NCBI GenBank assembly: GCA_036245525.1
Contig: BTPG01000005.1
Span: 121,968,779 to 122,032,778 of the forward strand
Source of the DNA: Semisulcospira habei
Lineage: Eukaryota > Mollusca > Gastropoda > Semisulcospiridae
Direction of reading: 5' to 3'
Length of the DNA stretch: 64,000 nt
Shown: piece after piece, positions 39,048 to 49,962 of the stretch
How the letters are laid out: every line of letters begins with the position of its first letter
How positions within the stretch are numbered: position 1 is the stretch's first letter
Translations under genes and position numbers: made by a program
The notes under the pieces: model-generated
The model's input: the letters and a program-made list of their open reading frames with translations, nothing else
Databases searched by the model: none
Told to the model about the DNA's origin: nothing

Positions 39048-40862
39048 ATGTCTGGTGAGCCTCCTGATCAACGGGCCCTGCTACCATGCGCCACTATGTG
39101 CTCACAGCTCCCTAAAGCTGACGCAACTGACACGGTCGGTGTAGGTCTCGAGCAGATAGAAGGAAGTGCCAATGATGACCAAGACCACGACAGTGCCAAT
39201 GATATGGCTGCCAGTGCAGACTCAAACAGCGCGACTGGCAGTGCCGATGTTGCTTCAGCCGGCATTGACCGCAGTGGCTGTACCTGTGAAACCACCCCTT
39301 CGGTGGCCAGTGACCAGTGTGACAGCCCGGGCGGTTGCCCCCCTCTCGCGGACGATAGTTCTGCCTTGCAACCGTCTACTTCCATGCTCCAAGCTGACAC
39401 GGCCAAGAAACTGAAGGAACTCGGCCGTGTTGTTGGTAGTCTCGGTGCTGCGATCGGCTCTCAGCACGACACAGCCATGTGTGCAGTGTATGACTTGCAG
39501 AAAGAGGTGCGTGAGCTGGTCCGGAATGAGATTCGTGACATCAAGGCCGAGTTCCACCAGCAGCTTGAACAACTTTGTTGTCGTGTCAAGTCACTGGAGG
39601 CTGAAAACAAGAAACTCAAGTCTCATCTTGGTGACCACAACAAAATGTTTACTTCACTGCGCATCACTTCCCAGCCCTCCAAGAAGCAGATGACAGATGC
39701 ACAGGCGGACGGCACTCTGTTGTCAACCAAGCCTGGCCCATCCCTGACGGCCTCCTCTCAGCCCCGACGGGCCGTTCCCACTGACCAATCTCCGCCTGCC
39801 ATCAACCTAGCCAAGACTCCCTCAGTTGGTATGGCTTCCCCGTTGTCCATTCAAAGCTCAGGCCTCACTCCCTCGCCGAGCCAGCCCGCACACAACACTG
39901 GTCGAGCTTCATACCGTGACGTTGTAGTCGCCGCCGTGCCTGTGTCCAATCGCTTTGCTGCCCTCTCTGTTGACGGCTGCACAAACGACCAGGTCAAAAA
40001 TATAGGCATGGATTCGCTCAGCAACACGTGCCGCCCCAAGCGAGATCAACACCAGGATCACCCTATCCCCGCTGACGTCTTGTCCAAAGAGAGGATTTGG
40101 CCTGAGGTCCCTGCTGTGCTAATAGGTGATTCAATCTTGCGAGAGGTGGGTAGCAAGATTGTATCACCGACTGTACCTCTGCAGAAGATCTGCGTGCCAG
40201 GCATGTCCATTGCTGAATTGATGGCGTGGCTCGACTCCCAGCCTCTTGCACCGCACTTTGGTTTAGCCGTGCTGCATGTCGGCATCAACACATGCAAACG
40301 CCGACAATTGATCAGTGTGGACACCTGGGCCGCCCTCCTCAAACTGGTAAAAATTAAGTTTCCATGCGCCTCCGTCAAAATGTCGTCTGTCTTGCCTACG
40401 TTTGGTCGACACCCCGCCAACAGCGCCATCATCCCGTCCAACAGGAACCTGATGGCGGCGTGCGATCAGGCGAGGGCTGTGTACATTGACAACGTGCCAG
40501 TGTTTCTGTCTCGTGGTGGGGCCCCACGTAAATTGTTCTACAGACAGATTGATAATTTCCATCCAAGCACAGAGGGGGCCTCGCGCCTTGCCTTCAACCT
40601 TAGGTCCACAGCTCGTGCATCCCTGCCGTCTATGCGGTCTTGCTCTGCCCACCAGCCTGGGCTGAGGCCAACCATGTGTGACGACCCCCTGCAATACGGA
40701 TCCTCCATGCCGCCTCTAGGAGGCTTGCATCGTAACGGTCACCTGCCCATTGATATCAACCGTAAAGTACCCATCCTCCCCACCCCACATTATCCACCCC
40801 AGTCAATGATAAATCAGCGTGTTTCCTACCCCGTGGCCCCTTCCCGCAAAATTTTCCTGTGA
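39048..40862 (+). CDS. CR1-group LINE ORF1, coiled coil and SGNH-esterase-like domain
   Basis: 604 codons. Residues 1-120 are acidic and Ser/Ala-rich. Residues about 155-195 (RELVRNEIRDIKAEF, then KSLEAENKKLKSHL) form a probable coiled coil. A Ser/Pro-rich linker follows. From about 350 an SGNH-hydrolase-like domain has VLIGDSILR (residues 357-365, nucleophile Ser), LHVGINTC near 408 (the GxN element) and DNFHPSTEG near 500 (Asp/His). ORF1 proteins with such esterase domains are known in CR1-group LINEs; the role is probably RNA or membrane association in the RNP, not proven. The tail is Pro-rich. Confidence 0.75.
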   Translation: MSGEPPDQRALLPCATMCSQLPKADATDTVGVGLEQIEGSANDDQDHDSANDMAASADSNSATGSADVASAGIDRSGCTCETTPSVASDQCDSPGGCPPLADDSSALQPSTSMLQADTAKKLKELGRVVGSLGAAIGSQHDTAMCAVYDLQKEVRELVRNEIRDIKAEFHQQLEQLCCRVKSLEAENKKLKSHLGDHNKMFTSLRITSQPSKKQMTDAQADGTLLSTKPGPSLTASSQPRRAVPTDQSPPAINLAKTPSVGMASPLSIQSSGLTPSPSQPAHNTGRASYRDVVVAAVPVSNRFAALSVDGCTNDQVKNIGMDSLSNTCRPKRDQHQDHPIPADVLSKERIWPEVPAVLIGDSILREVGSKIVSPTVPLQKICVPGMSIAELMAWLDSQPLAPHFGLAVLHVGINTCKRRQLISVDTWAALLKLVKIKFPCASVKMSSVLPTFGRHPANSAIIPSNRNLMAACDQARAVYIDNVPVFLSRGGAPRKLFYRQIDNFHPSTEGASRLAFNLRSTARASLPSMRSCSAHQPGLRPTMCDDPLQYGSSMPPLGGLHRNGHLPIDINRKVPILPTPHYPPQSMINQRVSYPVAPSRKIFL

Positions 40863-41808
40863 TCCTGCCACTTGAAGTGTTGGTTTCCTTATGTCACCTG
40901 TTGCCCCTAGCCATGGCCGGTACGGTTACATCACCTGTCCAGAGTATCATGGGCGGCACTATGAGACCTCGTCTGAGTGAATTTCAGTGTGTACCCACAC
41001 TAGTTGCCTCCCTCGATTCTCACCAGTGGTTCGACGGGCACAAACAACGTCGTCTACCATTCGTCCCTTGACTGAGTGAAGTGACATTTTGGATCCACGC
41101 TCGTTGTCTCCCTTGATTTGTTCTGGCGGAGCGACGGCGACAACTTGCGCGGCGTGCCAAGGCCAATGTCGTCTTTATAAGTTCACATGGGTTGTCTCCA
41201 TCGCTTCTCTACTGTGAGTCGACCGAGTCAATCAGTGTGGCACAACCCTTACCTCTCATTAATTATGAAATCTGAATCTGACAATCTGGCCAACTGTTTA
41301 GTGTCCGACATTGAATATATCGTTTTATAATCAATTAGCCCTTTGGATTTAATTCGTGACACGAATTTTTCTTCTGTGCATGGTGAGTGACGATTATTAT
41401 CTTCCTGCATTTTCCTTTTCTATCAAAGCTGAGGAAATATACTCTTCTTGTTATAGCGAAGGAGCCAGTGTGTGTATCGTATATTATACGGTCTCCGACC
41501 AGTGACTCATTTATTTCGCTTTTCAGACCGTAATACGACCATAATTTCCCCTACGTGGGATGTGACGCCAAGGTGCCAGGTTATATATCGCAGATACGGT
41601 ATAGGTTCAGTGACTCATTCGCCTACAGACCGTAACGAACCATTATTTCCCCTGCGTGGGGCATGTGGTTGTCTGCAGCGAAAGCGATAGAGCTGAGATT
41701 TCAGCACTGTAGTTTGTCCTGGGTTTTGTTTAACTTTGTTAGCGTTCAAAGTATTCATTTGTTCTTATTTGACTTTCGTAAACATTTCCCTCCACGTGTT
41801 GATTCATC
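40863..41808 (+). other. LINE inter-ORF region with internal repeats
   Basis: Three worn copies of the hpH-like motif GTTGTCTCC(A/C)TCG lie at about 41010, 41108 and 41188. Two tandem units with AGTGACTCATT, CAGACCGTAA and ATTTCCCCT(A/G)CGTGGG lie at about 41502 and 41608. No ORF of note. It separates ORF1 and ORF2. Confidence 0.55.
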
Positions 41809-42342
41809 ATGCCTGCCTGTTGCCTAATTGTACACCAGTGTTCACTGAATAAGCATGTTTTACGAATAGGGCACCTTAACATTTATCATTTATACAACAA
41901 AGTGCCCGACGCCACTGTTTTACTTTCACAACCCCAACCCTTTCATATATTTGGATTTACGGAGTCTAGACTCAGGGAACATATTAGTGACGACTTGATC
42001 TCCATTCATAACTATGCTGTATTCCGTAGAGATGCATCATCCCTCGGTCATACCGGTATAGCTGTGTACATTCATAACTCTATCCGCCAGTACGTTACCC
42101 GTCGCATGGATTTAGAGTCTAGTCACGTAGAAAGTTTATTCCTTGAATTGAAGTGTGACAAATCTTCCCCCACACTCATTGGCTTTATTTATCGCTCCCC
42201 TTCAGCCACATTCTCATGGCATGACGATTTTGTCACCATGATGTATAAGGTGCAACAACGTAACACCAAAGACATACACCTTCTAGAATTTGTATCCTCC
42301 AGCAAAGTCTTGATGAAGTGTCAGATTGGTGTACGCAAAATC
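41809..42342 (+). pseudogene. CR1-group LINE ORF2, endonuclease N-terminal half
   Basis: Starts MPACCLIVHQCSLNK. EEP endonuclease motifs are IGHLNIYHLYNKV near residue 22 (Asn), GFTESRL near 52 (catalytic Glu), GHTGIAVYIHNSI and IGFIYRSPSATFSWHDDF. The endonuclease is cut at about 42286, before the GDFN and SDH motifs. The reading frame then runs into sequence from near the end of the RT domain. Compared with the complete LINE at 57701-62602, about 1.5 kb is missing. The endonuclease cannot work. Confidence 0.8.
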
Positions 42343-43029
42343 GCATGCTAATCAGTAGTTCTAAAACCAAAAGCATGTTGATAACAACCAGCCAAAAGCA
42401 TCAGCGTAATCCTGCCCCTCTGAAACTGTCACTTGGCAATAAACCTACTAGGAGTTGTAATTGACGACCAGCTGAGCTGGTCGCCGCATGTCGACAGTTT
42501 GTGCAGAACCTTGTCCAGGAATGTATTTCTGCTCTCTAAACTTAGACATATTCTTAGTACAAAGTGCTGTACATTGTTCTTTCACGCACACATTAAGAGC
42601 CACTGTGCCTATGCGTCCTCTTTGTGGGACACATGCAGTGAACATCATTTTAAAAGACTCACCTCGCTGTATCGTCATTCAGTTAAGTTAATTATTCCTA
42701 ACCCTACTTCCACGGACGAGAAAATAAACTCCATTGGCCTGCTTACACTGAAGGAACAACTCAAATTTAACAAATGCGTCCTCATGCACAATATATTACA
42801 TTATCAAGCCCCCGAATATCTGCGCATGATATTTAACTTCAGCCCTAGGCATCAGCTACACACGAGGAATGACTTGCTTCATTTACCCCGCCCACAGATA
42901 GATATCTACAAGTCAAGCCTTCTATTTTCTGGTAGTTCTGTCTGGAACTCATTGCCATTAAACATTAAATCACTTTCAGGTAAAACCTATTTTAAGCGTG
43001 CTTTGCACATTCACTTCCAATCAGCGTAA
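42287..43029 (+). pseudogene. CR1-group LINE ORF2, RT C-terminal part
   Basis: After the deletion junction, DWC-like residues, SSSKTKSMLITTSQKHQ and, in another frame from 42433, LLGVVIDDQLSWSPHVD, LSKLRHILSTK, SLWDTCSEHHFKRLTSLYR and FSGSSVWNSLPLNIKSL follow to a stop at about 43027. This is the end of a CR1/Jockey-type RT. A frameshift near 42430 adds to the damage. The RT catalytic motifs are absent. Confidence 0.8.
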
Positions 43030-43460
43030 CTTCACAGTTTGCCATATGGAATAATACTGCTGTTAAAACGTAAACGTCAAACATTTTCTCTTTCTCCATC
43101 CATTTGCTAACTGATCATCTATTGTCTTGTCTGTGTCACTATACGCTCTTGATGCTGCTGATTCTATGACACTGTCTTAGATGAGTTTATTATTAATGCT
43201 ATGCACTCGTTTCTTTCTCTTGCTTTTTACATCGGTGGCATTTACAAATTCTCCATTGCCATTTTTTTCTCCTTTCGGTGAATCACCTATTGTGGGTCCC
43301 CCCCCCCTCCCCGTAATTTTGCTTCTTCTTCTTATTATTATTTGCATGCTATGTTTCTTTTCCTGTTATGTTCTGTTTTGTTTACAGGACAGCTTGTAAG
43401 ACAGGCATCGAGTTGCCTAATGGCTTTATCCTGAATAAATAAAGATTCACTATCATCATC

Positions 43461-43465
<5 letters not shown>
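43030..43465 (+). other. 3' UTR and tail of the CR1-group LINE
   Basis: Ends GAATAAATAAAGATTCACTA followed by four TCA/ATC repeats and then directly (CT)n. This is the same tail layout as at 31646 and 57701. Confidence 0.65.

Positions 43466-43525
<60 letters not shown>
43466..43525. repeat. (CT)n, right flank of the CR1-group LINE
   Basis: About 60 bp of CT, directly after the LINE tail. Confidence 0.95.
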
Positions 43526-43528
<3 letters not shown>

Positions 43529-43779
43529 ATAATTTTTGTGTCCTTGTCTTTTCCTTTTTTTCGTGCACACAGACGCACACAACACAAACACACTGACTAA
43601 AAAACGATAGTACCAACAAACCAACGAACGTACCAAGTAAACAACTACTCCGCTGGATGGCGGAACAATAAACGCGAAAACAACGACTGACCTCTTTCGA
43701 AATCAAATGAAACACAGGAAACCAGCCACACACATTGTCAGGCGCATCTGATCGGTTGGGTCAGTTTACCGACTCTGCA

Positions 43780-43954
43780 GGGGCCAGTTGCACGAGCGAG
43801 CTTAGTCCTGCACCAGCCACTAAGCAAGGTGCGCCGCTATAGCGGCGCACCTTGCTTAGTGGCTATTGCAGGACTAAGCTCGCTCGTGCAATATAGCGGC
43901 GCACCTTGCTTAGTGGCTGGTACAGGACTTAGCTCGCTCGTGCAACTGGCCCCA
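43780..43954. mobile_element. hpF hairpin with a third arm
   Basis: GGGGCCAGTTGCACGAGCG starts the left arm. After the apex (CGCCGCTATAGCGGCG) comes a right arm to CTCGCTCGTGCAA. Then TATAGCGGCG and a second right arm follow to CGTGCAACTGGCCCC. So one left arm faces two right arms, which can pair with the left arm alternately. The two right arms differ at a few bases (CTATTGCAGG, CTGGTACAGG). Confidence 0.8.
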
Positions 43955-44018
43955 GAAGTCGGTACAGTAGAATCACTCCCTCCTTTTAGGGATGCAAATC
44001 AAGAAAGTCACCGACACT

Positions 44019-44084
44019 GCAAGAGGCATAGATTTTCATGAGCCCCTGCGATTGCAAGGACTCATGAAAATGTATGCCTCTTGC
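44019..44084. repeat. hpA solo hairpin, covariant
   Basis: CATAGATTTTCATGAG pairs with CTCATGAAAATGTATG. The C-to-T changes in one arm are matched by G-to-A in the other. Confidence 0.65.
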
Positions 44085-44104
44085 AAATGTTTGGCATGGT
44101 ACCT

Positions 44105-44310
44105 TTAGCAAAGAAACAAACAACAAAGAAACAAACAAAGAAACAAACAAAGAAACAAACAACAAACAAACACGAAAAAACAACAACAAAAACCAAATGA
44201 ACGACAAGAACTACGGCAACATCATCATCAACAACAACACCACCACCAACAACAACAACTACAACAAAACAACAACTATAACAACAACAGCAGCAACAAC
44301 AACATAAACC
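44105..44310. repeat. (AAAC)n and (AAC)n region
   Basis: Imperfect AAAC and AAC repeats with ATC interruptions. The Asn/Thr and Val/Cys/Phe frames are artefacts. Confidence 0.85.
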
Positions 44311-44396
44311 AGCACACATTCTGCCGTGAGCACTACCCGGTGGTAACTCCCTAAATCTGAAAGTACCACACATTTTAAAATGATCTCTGTGAGCAA

Positions 44397-44465
44397 CGCA
44401 AAAGGCGTGGACTATCGTGAACCCCTGAACCCGTACGTAGGTTCATAAGAATCTGTGTCTCTTGC
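44397..44465. repeat. hpA hairpin, degraded
   Basis: GGCGTGGACTATCGTGAACC pairs in part with GGTTCATAAGAATCTGTGTC. Confidence 0.5.
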
Positions 44466-44557
44466 AAATGGACACTAGACTGGAAAATCTTGGTCGCATA
44501 TTGACATCGATCGTGCGTGTGAACTGCTGGCACCAATAGTCCAAGAGCTAGCCCGAT

Positions 44558-45265
44558 CTACCGTGCATCCCCCCCCCCCCCCCACCCAGTACTCTATAAG
44601 ATGGGCTTCAAAGTGTACCTTAGTATGTCCTGCGATGTTTAGGCCATATTCCCCACAGTGGTTTATTTTGTATCCCTACCCCCAAATTGTAAAAATATAC
44701 AAAATTAATTAGAAAAAAATACTAAAGGTATTCCATTTCATTTTGACCTAATCTTTACCTATTAAGTTTCAATAATGTGAGCATAAAGTGCAAGTAAATG
44801 AGGAAAGCCCAGGGAAAAAAGAGGGAAAGAACTTTATGATGCTGTGATTCATTTAGGGGCCACAGTGGCTGAATCTGCTGCCCTATCTCCATTTTACCAG
44901 TAGGCAAAGGAACACAAAATGATCATAAAAATTGCTTACGTCATACTCCTCCGTTTAAATACTTTTGTTGCCAGTTTTCTGAACAAAGTATGCACATTGA
45001 GCATAAATATCTGTGATCATTTCATTAATTTCAATGTGACCCATCAATTTAATTGTAATTCGTTTTAGTTAAGGCATAAAAAGGGGGGAAACGTCTATAA
45101 ACAGGGGCTGCCGCTGAAGCTTCTACCGTCTGGAGTGGGAGGCACGACGTACCGATGGCTGAAAACTTCCTCTTCAACAGAACAGCGAGACTGAAGTAAA
45201 TGGCACATTCAGCAAATCTTGTCAAACTCAGGGAAGGTGTACCTCAGGGAGGTGTTGCGTCTGAT
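44558..45265 (+). repeat. Left arm of a large inverted duplication
   Basis: Matches 46810-48159 in inverted orientation. Landmarks are CTACCGTGCATCC at the outer end, a poly-C tract, GTACCTTAGTATGTCCTG, GCCACAGTGGCTGAATCTGC and GACGGTAGAAGC-type sequence (here GCTTCTACCGTCTGG). The left arm is about 700 bp and the right about 1350, so one arm has lost or the other gained internal sequence. Confidence 0.8.
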
Positions 45266-45530
45266 GCTGTTCTTGGTCTACATTAATGACATCAATACAG
45301 CAGTACCAAGGTTCGTCTCGAACACCCTACATGCGAATGACTTTGCAGTGTGGAGCGCAGCAGAACATACAGAAGTAGCAAACTGCAGAATCCAAGATGC
45401 TGCCAATAGAACCAGCAGCTGGACTGAAAGATGGCCACTCAAACTGAGCTAGACCATCTCTTTCAATCAGATGGAAGAGGTCACCTTGAAAACGGGAGAC
45501 TTTCCAGTACCAAAGACCAACTTTACTGGC

Positions 45531-45562
<32 letters not shown>

Positions 45563-46470
45563 GATTCACGTGGAGACCTCACATCGAAGCCATGGAAGCT
45601 GGAGCTGCGAAAACAAATACCAGCTCGGTCAGACCAGTAGTGCGGTACCAAGATACTTCGAAAACATGAAACACTGCCTGCAAAACCTCAAAAGCCAGGC
45701 TTGAAACGATGCAGAACATGGGTCATTCTCATGATGCAGTGACATTCTTAGAGCCATCTGGAGCACCCCAATTTAGACTCACTAAACACCGACAGCACTG
45801 GAGACTACAGGAGCAAACCAAGAACCGTCAGAAACGCCCAAGACTGAACGGCCAACTGAAGGTCCTGCAAAGGGCTAAAACTGACGTCCTGGAACCAAGC
45901 CCAAAGATGTGTGAAGAGCTCCCTTCAGATATCTTGACATCTCGAAAGAGCCTTCTAGACAACATAGATGATGTTCTAGGACTCTTTGCCAAAGGTCGCG
46001 GCACTGCACAAAGCCATCTCGCTGGAGATTATGCACAAGTGCTACCCTCACTCAGCTGTGCTCACATCTACACAGACGGGTCGGCACAAGACGCCGTGCG
46101 GAACGAAGGAAGTGGCATTTGCATCTGTTGTGCAGACCACACTACTACCTCCCTCTCCTTACCAGCGGGGGCCGCAGCTCCAACTAACGTACAGATCTGC
46201 AGGCGCTATACACAGCAGCAGAGCACTAGCTAGGGTAAGGCAGCAGCTTGATCCACTGATCTCCGCACCAGGAAGCTTTAAGATAGACTGGATGCCCTGA
46301 CCAGTCACCACAAAATAGTGCTGCAATGGATTCCAGTGCATTCATGAGTAGCTGGGAATGGGGAGGCTGACAGCCTGGCCAAAGCAGGCGCCAGACTACA
46401 TCAAGATCAAGATTTAAAGGCGGCCATCAAGGAATTGAACGTTGCAGAAGAAGAAGGCAAAAAATGAGGG
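45100..46470 (+). pseudogene. Non-LTR element, RT end and RNase H remnants
   Basis: Frames broken by many stops read FLFNRTARLKVNGTFS, an altered V(P/Y)(Q/L)(G/R)G block, LVYINDINTAVPRFVSNTL and HANDFAVWS in place of the usual YADD motif, then NRTSSWTERWPLKLS. Further on, HIYTDGSAQDAV (RNase H catalytic Asp) and WIPVHS-VAGNGEADSLAKAGA (RNase H C-terminal motif) appear. An RNase H domain after the RT points to the I/Jockey-type superfamily. A poly-A run of 27 at 45532 lies inside the RT. It is clearly dead. Confidence 0.7.
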
Positions 46471-46809
46471 TGGAAGTGGTGATCTCGTGATGGACATGTG
46501 GAAACTAAGTATTTTTTTTTTATAACATTGTTTTGGCTGTTAGGAACCATGAAGCCTTATTACGCATATTCATACTTACACCTTACTAGACGAAAATAAA
46601 TGAAAAGAAAAAGGAGACCTTACTAGACCCGCCTTACGCTGGGTAAAATATCCTCCTAAAACACTAAAACACCAACCACTTTCACTCATGCAGTCTATCA
46701 TTTTTGCCTTTTTTTTCCTCCACTAAAGAAACAGCAAACAAATTGATTGGTCACATTGTGATCAGAACACAGTCCAACGTTTCACATATTTTAGGACATT
46801 AAAAGGATC

Positions 46810-46985
46810 GGGGACACGACACCTCCCTGAGATACATCTTCCCTGAGTTTGACAAGACTGCTGAGTGTGCCTTCGACTTCAATCGTGCAACTCCGTTGAA
46901 GAGGATGTCTTTCAGCCATCGGTGCATCGTGTCTCCAACTCCAGACGGTAGAAGCTTTAGCAGCAGCCCCTGTTTACAGTTCCTC
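46810..46985 (-). pseudogene. RT fragment in the right arm, inverted
   Basis: On the minus strand this matches the RT part of the left arm (HDAPMAERHPLQRSC, VSQGGVVSPI) and stops right after the QGG-SP block. The RNase H part is missing here. Confidence 0.65.
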
Positions 46986-48159
46986 TCCCCCCCCCCCCCC
47001 CCCCCCCGCCTTTTATGTTCTTAATTAAAAATAGTTACAATTAAATTGATGGGTCACATTGAAATTAATGAAATGATCACTAATTTGTATGCTCAATATG
47101 CATACTTTGTTAAAAAAAACTGGCAACAAAAATATTTAAACAGAGGAGTATGACGTAAGCATTTTTTATGATCATTTTGCGTTCCTTTGTGTACTGGTAA
47201 AATGGGGTAGGGCAGCAGATTCAGCCACTGTGGCCCCTAAATGCATCACGGCATCATAAAATCAGGTTGGGAGTAACTGTGGTACTCTATCCTAACCAAT
47301 AAAACCTAAAATGGACCTATCAGTTGTGTACAAAATTTCTGAGGGCATCGGAAACAACGTATGTTTCCCAATTCGGCAACTTTAAAGTTGGAAAAGCTAT
47401 CATTAACCACGAACGTATCGTAAAGGATGCCGACTTTTCGCATTTTCTTGCACTTGATGCTCACATTATTGAAACTTAATAGGTAAAGAGAGATGAAAAT
47501 GAAAGAGAATAACTTTATTAATTTTTTTCTAATTAATTTTGTGTATTTTTACAACTTGGGGGTAGAGATATGAGATCAACCACTGAGGCACTCACAGTAA
47601 ACACATCATCACCTAGTCAAGTTTATAATAATTTGTGACATCCTGTTTTAATGATGTAAGCCTGAAAATGGATTGCCAGTGCTACAGAAAATGTCTGAAG
47701 GCACCTGACACATTATTTTTGTCTTTTTTGTGATTTCGCAGAAATGGCCGTTTACTGGGTGCACAAATACCTTCACTGTGAGCCAGAGATTCAATATTTT
47801 TTCATTCTGTTTTTTTTTTTTCGTGTGTGCAGAGGACGCAGAAGGTGGACCCTAACATAATATTGCCTGATTTGGGCTTCTGGAATGAATTCTGATTTAT
47901 TTAGAGAAAATGTTTCTCAAGCTCTTTTTAGAATTCGCGAAGAGTGTCAATGGGGGTACCCAAGCGCCATCGGCTATATCTCTGGTGTGTTCCTAAGGAT
48001 TTTAGGGAAACGTGGCTTAAACATCTCAGGACATACTAAGGTACACTTTGAAGCACATCTTATAGAGTACTGGGGGGGGGGGGGGCGGGGAGGGGGGGGG
48101 GGGGCGGCCGGGGGGGGAGGGAGGGAGGGAGGGGGAGGGGGGGGGGGGGTGCACGGTAG
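46810..48159 (-). repeat. Right arm of the large inverted duplication
   Basis: The reverse complement matches 44558-45265 in blocks: GGCCCCTAAATGCATCACGG, CAACTTGGGGGTAGAGA, ACATACTAAGGTACAC and, at the outer end, GTGCACGGTAG after a G-rich tract (48072-48150). Blocks at about 47260-47450 and 47570-47940 have no partner in the left arm. The Gly-rich frame at 47885-48199 is an artefact. Confidence 0.8.
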
Positions 48160-48274
48160 CCAGGACTGGCTTATGGAGTACAACGGAGGTGACAAATAAA
48201 TACAATCACTTGTTGGTCTAAACCCTCGATGACTTTCTCCGCCTGAGGACGAAAATGGACCTTCATCTCTGTCA

Positions 48275-48340
48275 GCAAGCGGCATGGATTCTCATGAACC
48301 CCTGCGGTCGCAGGGGTTCACGAGAATCCATGCCGCTGGC
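48275..48340. repeat. hpA solo hairpin, perfect and covariant
   Basis: GCGGCATGGATTCTCATGAA pairs with TTCACGAGAATCCATGCCGC; the apex is CCCCTGCGGTCGCAGGGG. Relative to GAGGCATAGATCCTC, four or more positions changed on both arms. Confidence 0.7.
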
Positions 48341-48517
48341 ACTATGATGTCTGTAATAAGCTGGCTGATGGATGTAATTCAAATGTAATTACCCGACTTT
48401 GCTCGCTTTGAGAACAATGATGACTTTCGCTGAGGTCAGGTGTTTCATTGAAGTTGCAGCATCTACAACAGGAGACCTAGATTTTCTCCAAGCCATGATT
48501 ATTTCCTGAAGTACAAG

Positions 48518-48592
48518 TATACTTACGAGCAGAAGAAATGCGACATTTTTGGAATCATCGGAAATGTCACATTTCTTTTGCACGTCAGTATG
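48518..48592. mobile_element. hpC hairpin with deleted apex
   Basis: TATACTTACGAGCAGAAGAA and ATGCGACATTTTTGGAATC, then GAAATGTCACATTTC and TTTTGCACGTCAGTATG. About 25 bp at the apex are gone. Confidence 0.65.
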
Positions 48593-48779
48593 TATACAAA
48601 ACGTCCGCGTGAACTGGTAATTCTGTATTGTACAGGTTTTCGAAGACAAGCATACATGGTTAGATAAACCATATTGAATAGAACTGAGAAACACCTATTG
48701 CTGAGGTAGGGATACTGAAAACTGTTGAAGAAAACTGGAATTTACAATGAAGTGATTTTGACCATAAGCGCTATTATTT

Positions 48780-48968
48780 TACCCCCCCCCCCCCCCCCCC
48801 GAAAAAAAAAAAAAAATCCAAAAGCAAACCGGTTGTAACAACCTCAAGCGCGAGCACTGTATGTATAATTGTCTCAAAGCCACTGAGTTTTTAGAATCTG
48901 TGGTAATACTCGCACTGACTCAATGCATGATGAATGAACGAAATTGACGAAAGAACAAGCAAACGAAC

Positions 48969-49022
<54 letters not shown>
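48780..49022. repeat. Poly-C/poly-A and (AAT)n
   Basis: Poly-C then poly-A at 48782-48816, and (AAT)n at 48969-49022. No gene in between. Confidence 0.85.
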
Positions 49023-49023
<1 letters not shown>

Positions 49024-49299
49024 CAGACTGTAAATTGATTAATCAAACGTACCTCACATCACGGTTCATTCCAAAACCGATTAATCCTGAGCAGCTCGAC
49101 TGTAGTGCGGTGCTCCTGGCCGGACTCTCGGCGAAGTCTGTCTAACCTCTCTAAGCGCCCGCACTGAGACATGCCATACGAAAGAAGCCCGTTATGTCAG
49201 AACCCAGCCGGCATTGTCGACGTGTAGCAGATACAAGTGTACCTATAAGCACGCGGAGCTGCGATTCACACCTGATTGTTTTAGTGCCGGCGCACACAC

Positions 49300-49372
49300 A
49301 CACCGGTTGTTTCCTTCGATTCGCTGCCGCTGCCGCGGCAGTGAATCGAAGTAGACGACCAGTGTGTTGTAA
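49300..49372. repeat. hpH hairpin
   Basis: CACCGGTTGTTTCCTTCGAT pairs with ATCGAAGTAGACGACCAGTG. The centre is CTGCCGCTGCCGCGGCAG. Only fair pairing in the outer arm. Confidence 0.6.
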
Positions 49373-49962
49373 GCGAAGTTTGTTAACAGCTTTACAGTTT
49401 TTTTTTTTTTTTCAATTCCAGTGCCAGCTGCGAGTGCCGGATCGGCCGTAATAGCAGAGGAGTGGTGCTGAGCTACTGAATCACAGGGCGGGGAGGAAAT
49501 CGAAGTTCTGACTTGCTTCGAGCGTCTGAATAGGCTAATAACTTTTATATCCTTTTGTCGGTCGGGGTCAGGGGCACGAAACTCATGCCAGAGCTTTCGA
49601 TTCCCTCCCCCCCCCCCCCCTGTGTGCTGATGAGGTCCTGACATATCGTTGTCGATCTATCTAGTTTTGCGACTTGTACGTCAGCGTAGTTCCACTTTGC
49701 TCAGTACGACAGCAAAATGTCCTCAGACAGACGTCGGCCGCCTTAACCGTGCCGGAGAAGGCAATCTAAGCCGACTGAGGTGAGCCCGATGAGCTTTTGC
49801 GCATTGGATATTCACCTCTTGAAGTACACCTGAGGTTATATACAGGTTGCCGCTGCCGCCTGAGAGCTGAATCCTAAAATACCTAATCCATGTACGAAAC
49901 CGGCTGTGTACACTGGCATGGAGTGCTGACTGAACTGATGAGAATGTTACATAGGCTTTAGC

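Noticed and set aside
47885..48285. Gly-rich frame (+) and Pro-rich frame (-)
   Set aside because: They cross the G-rich tract at the outer edge of the inverted duplication.
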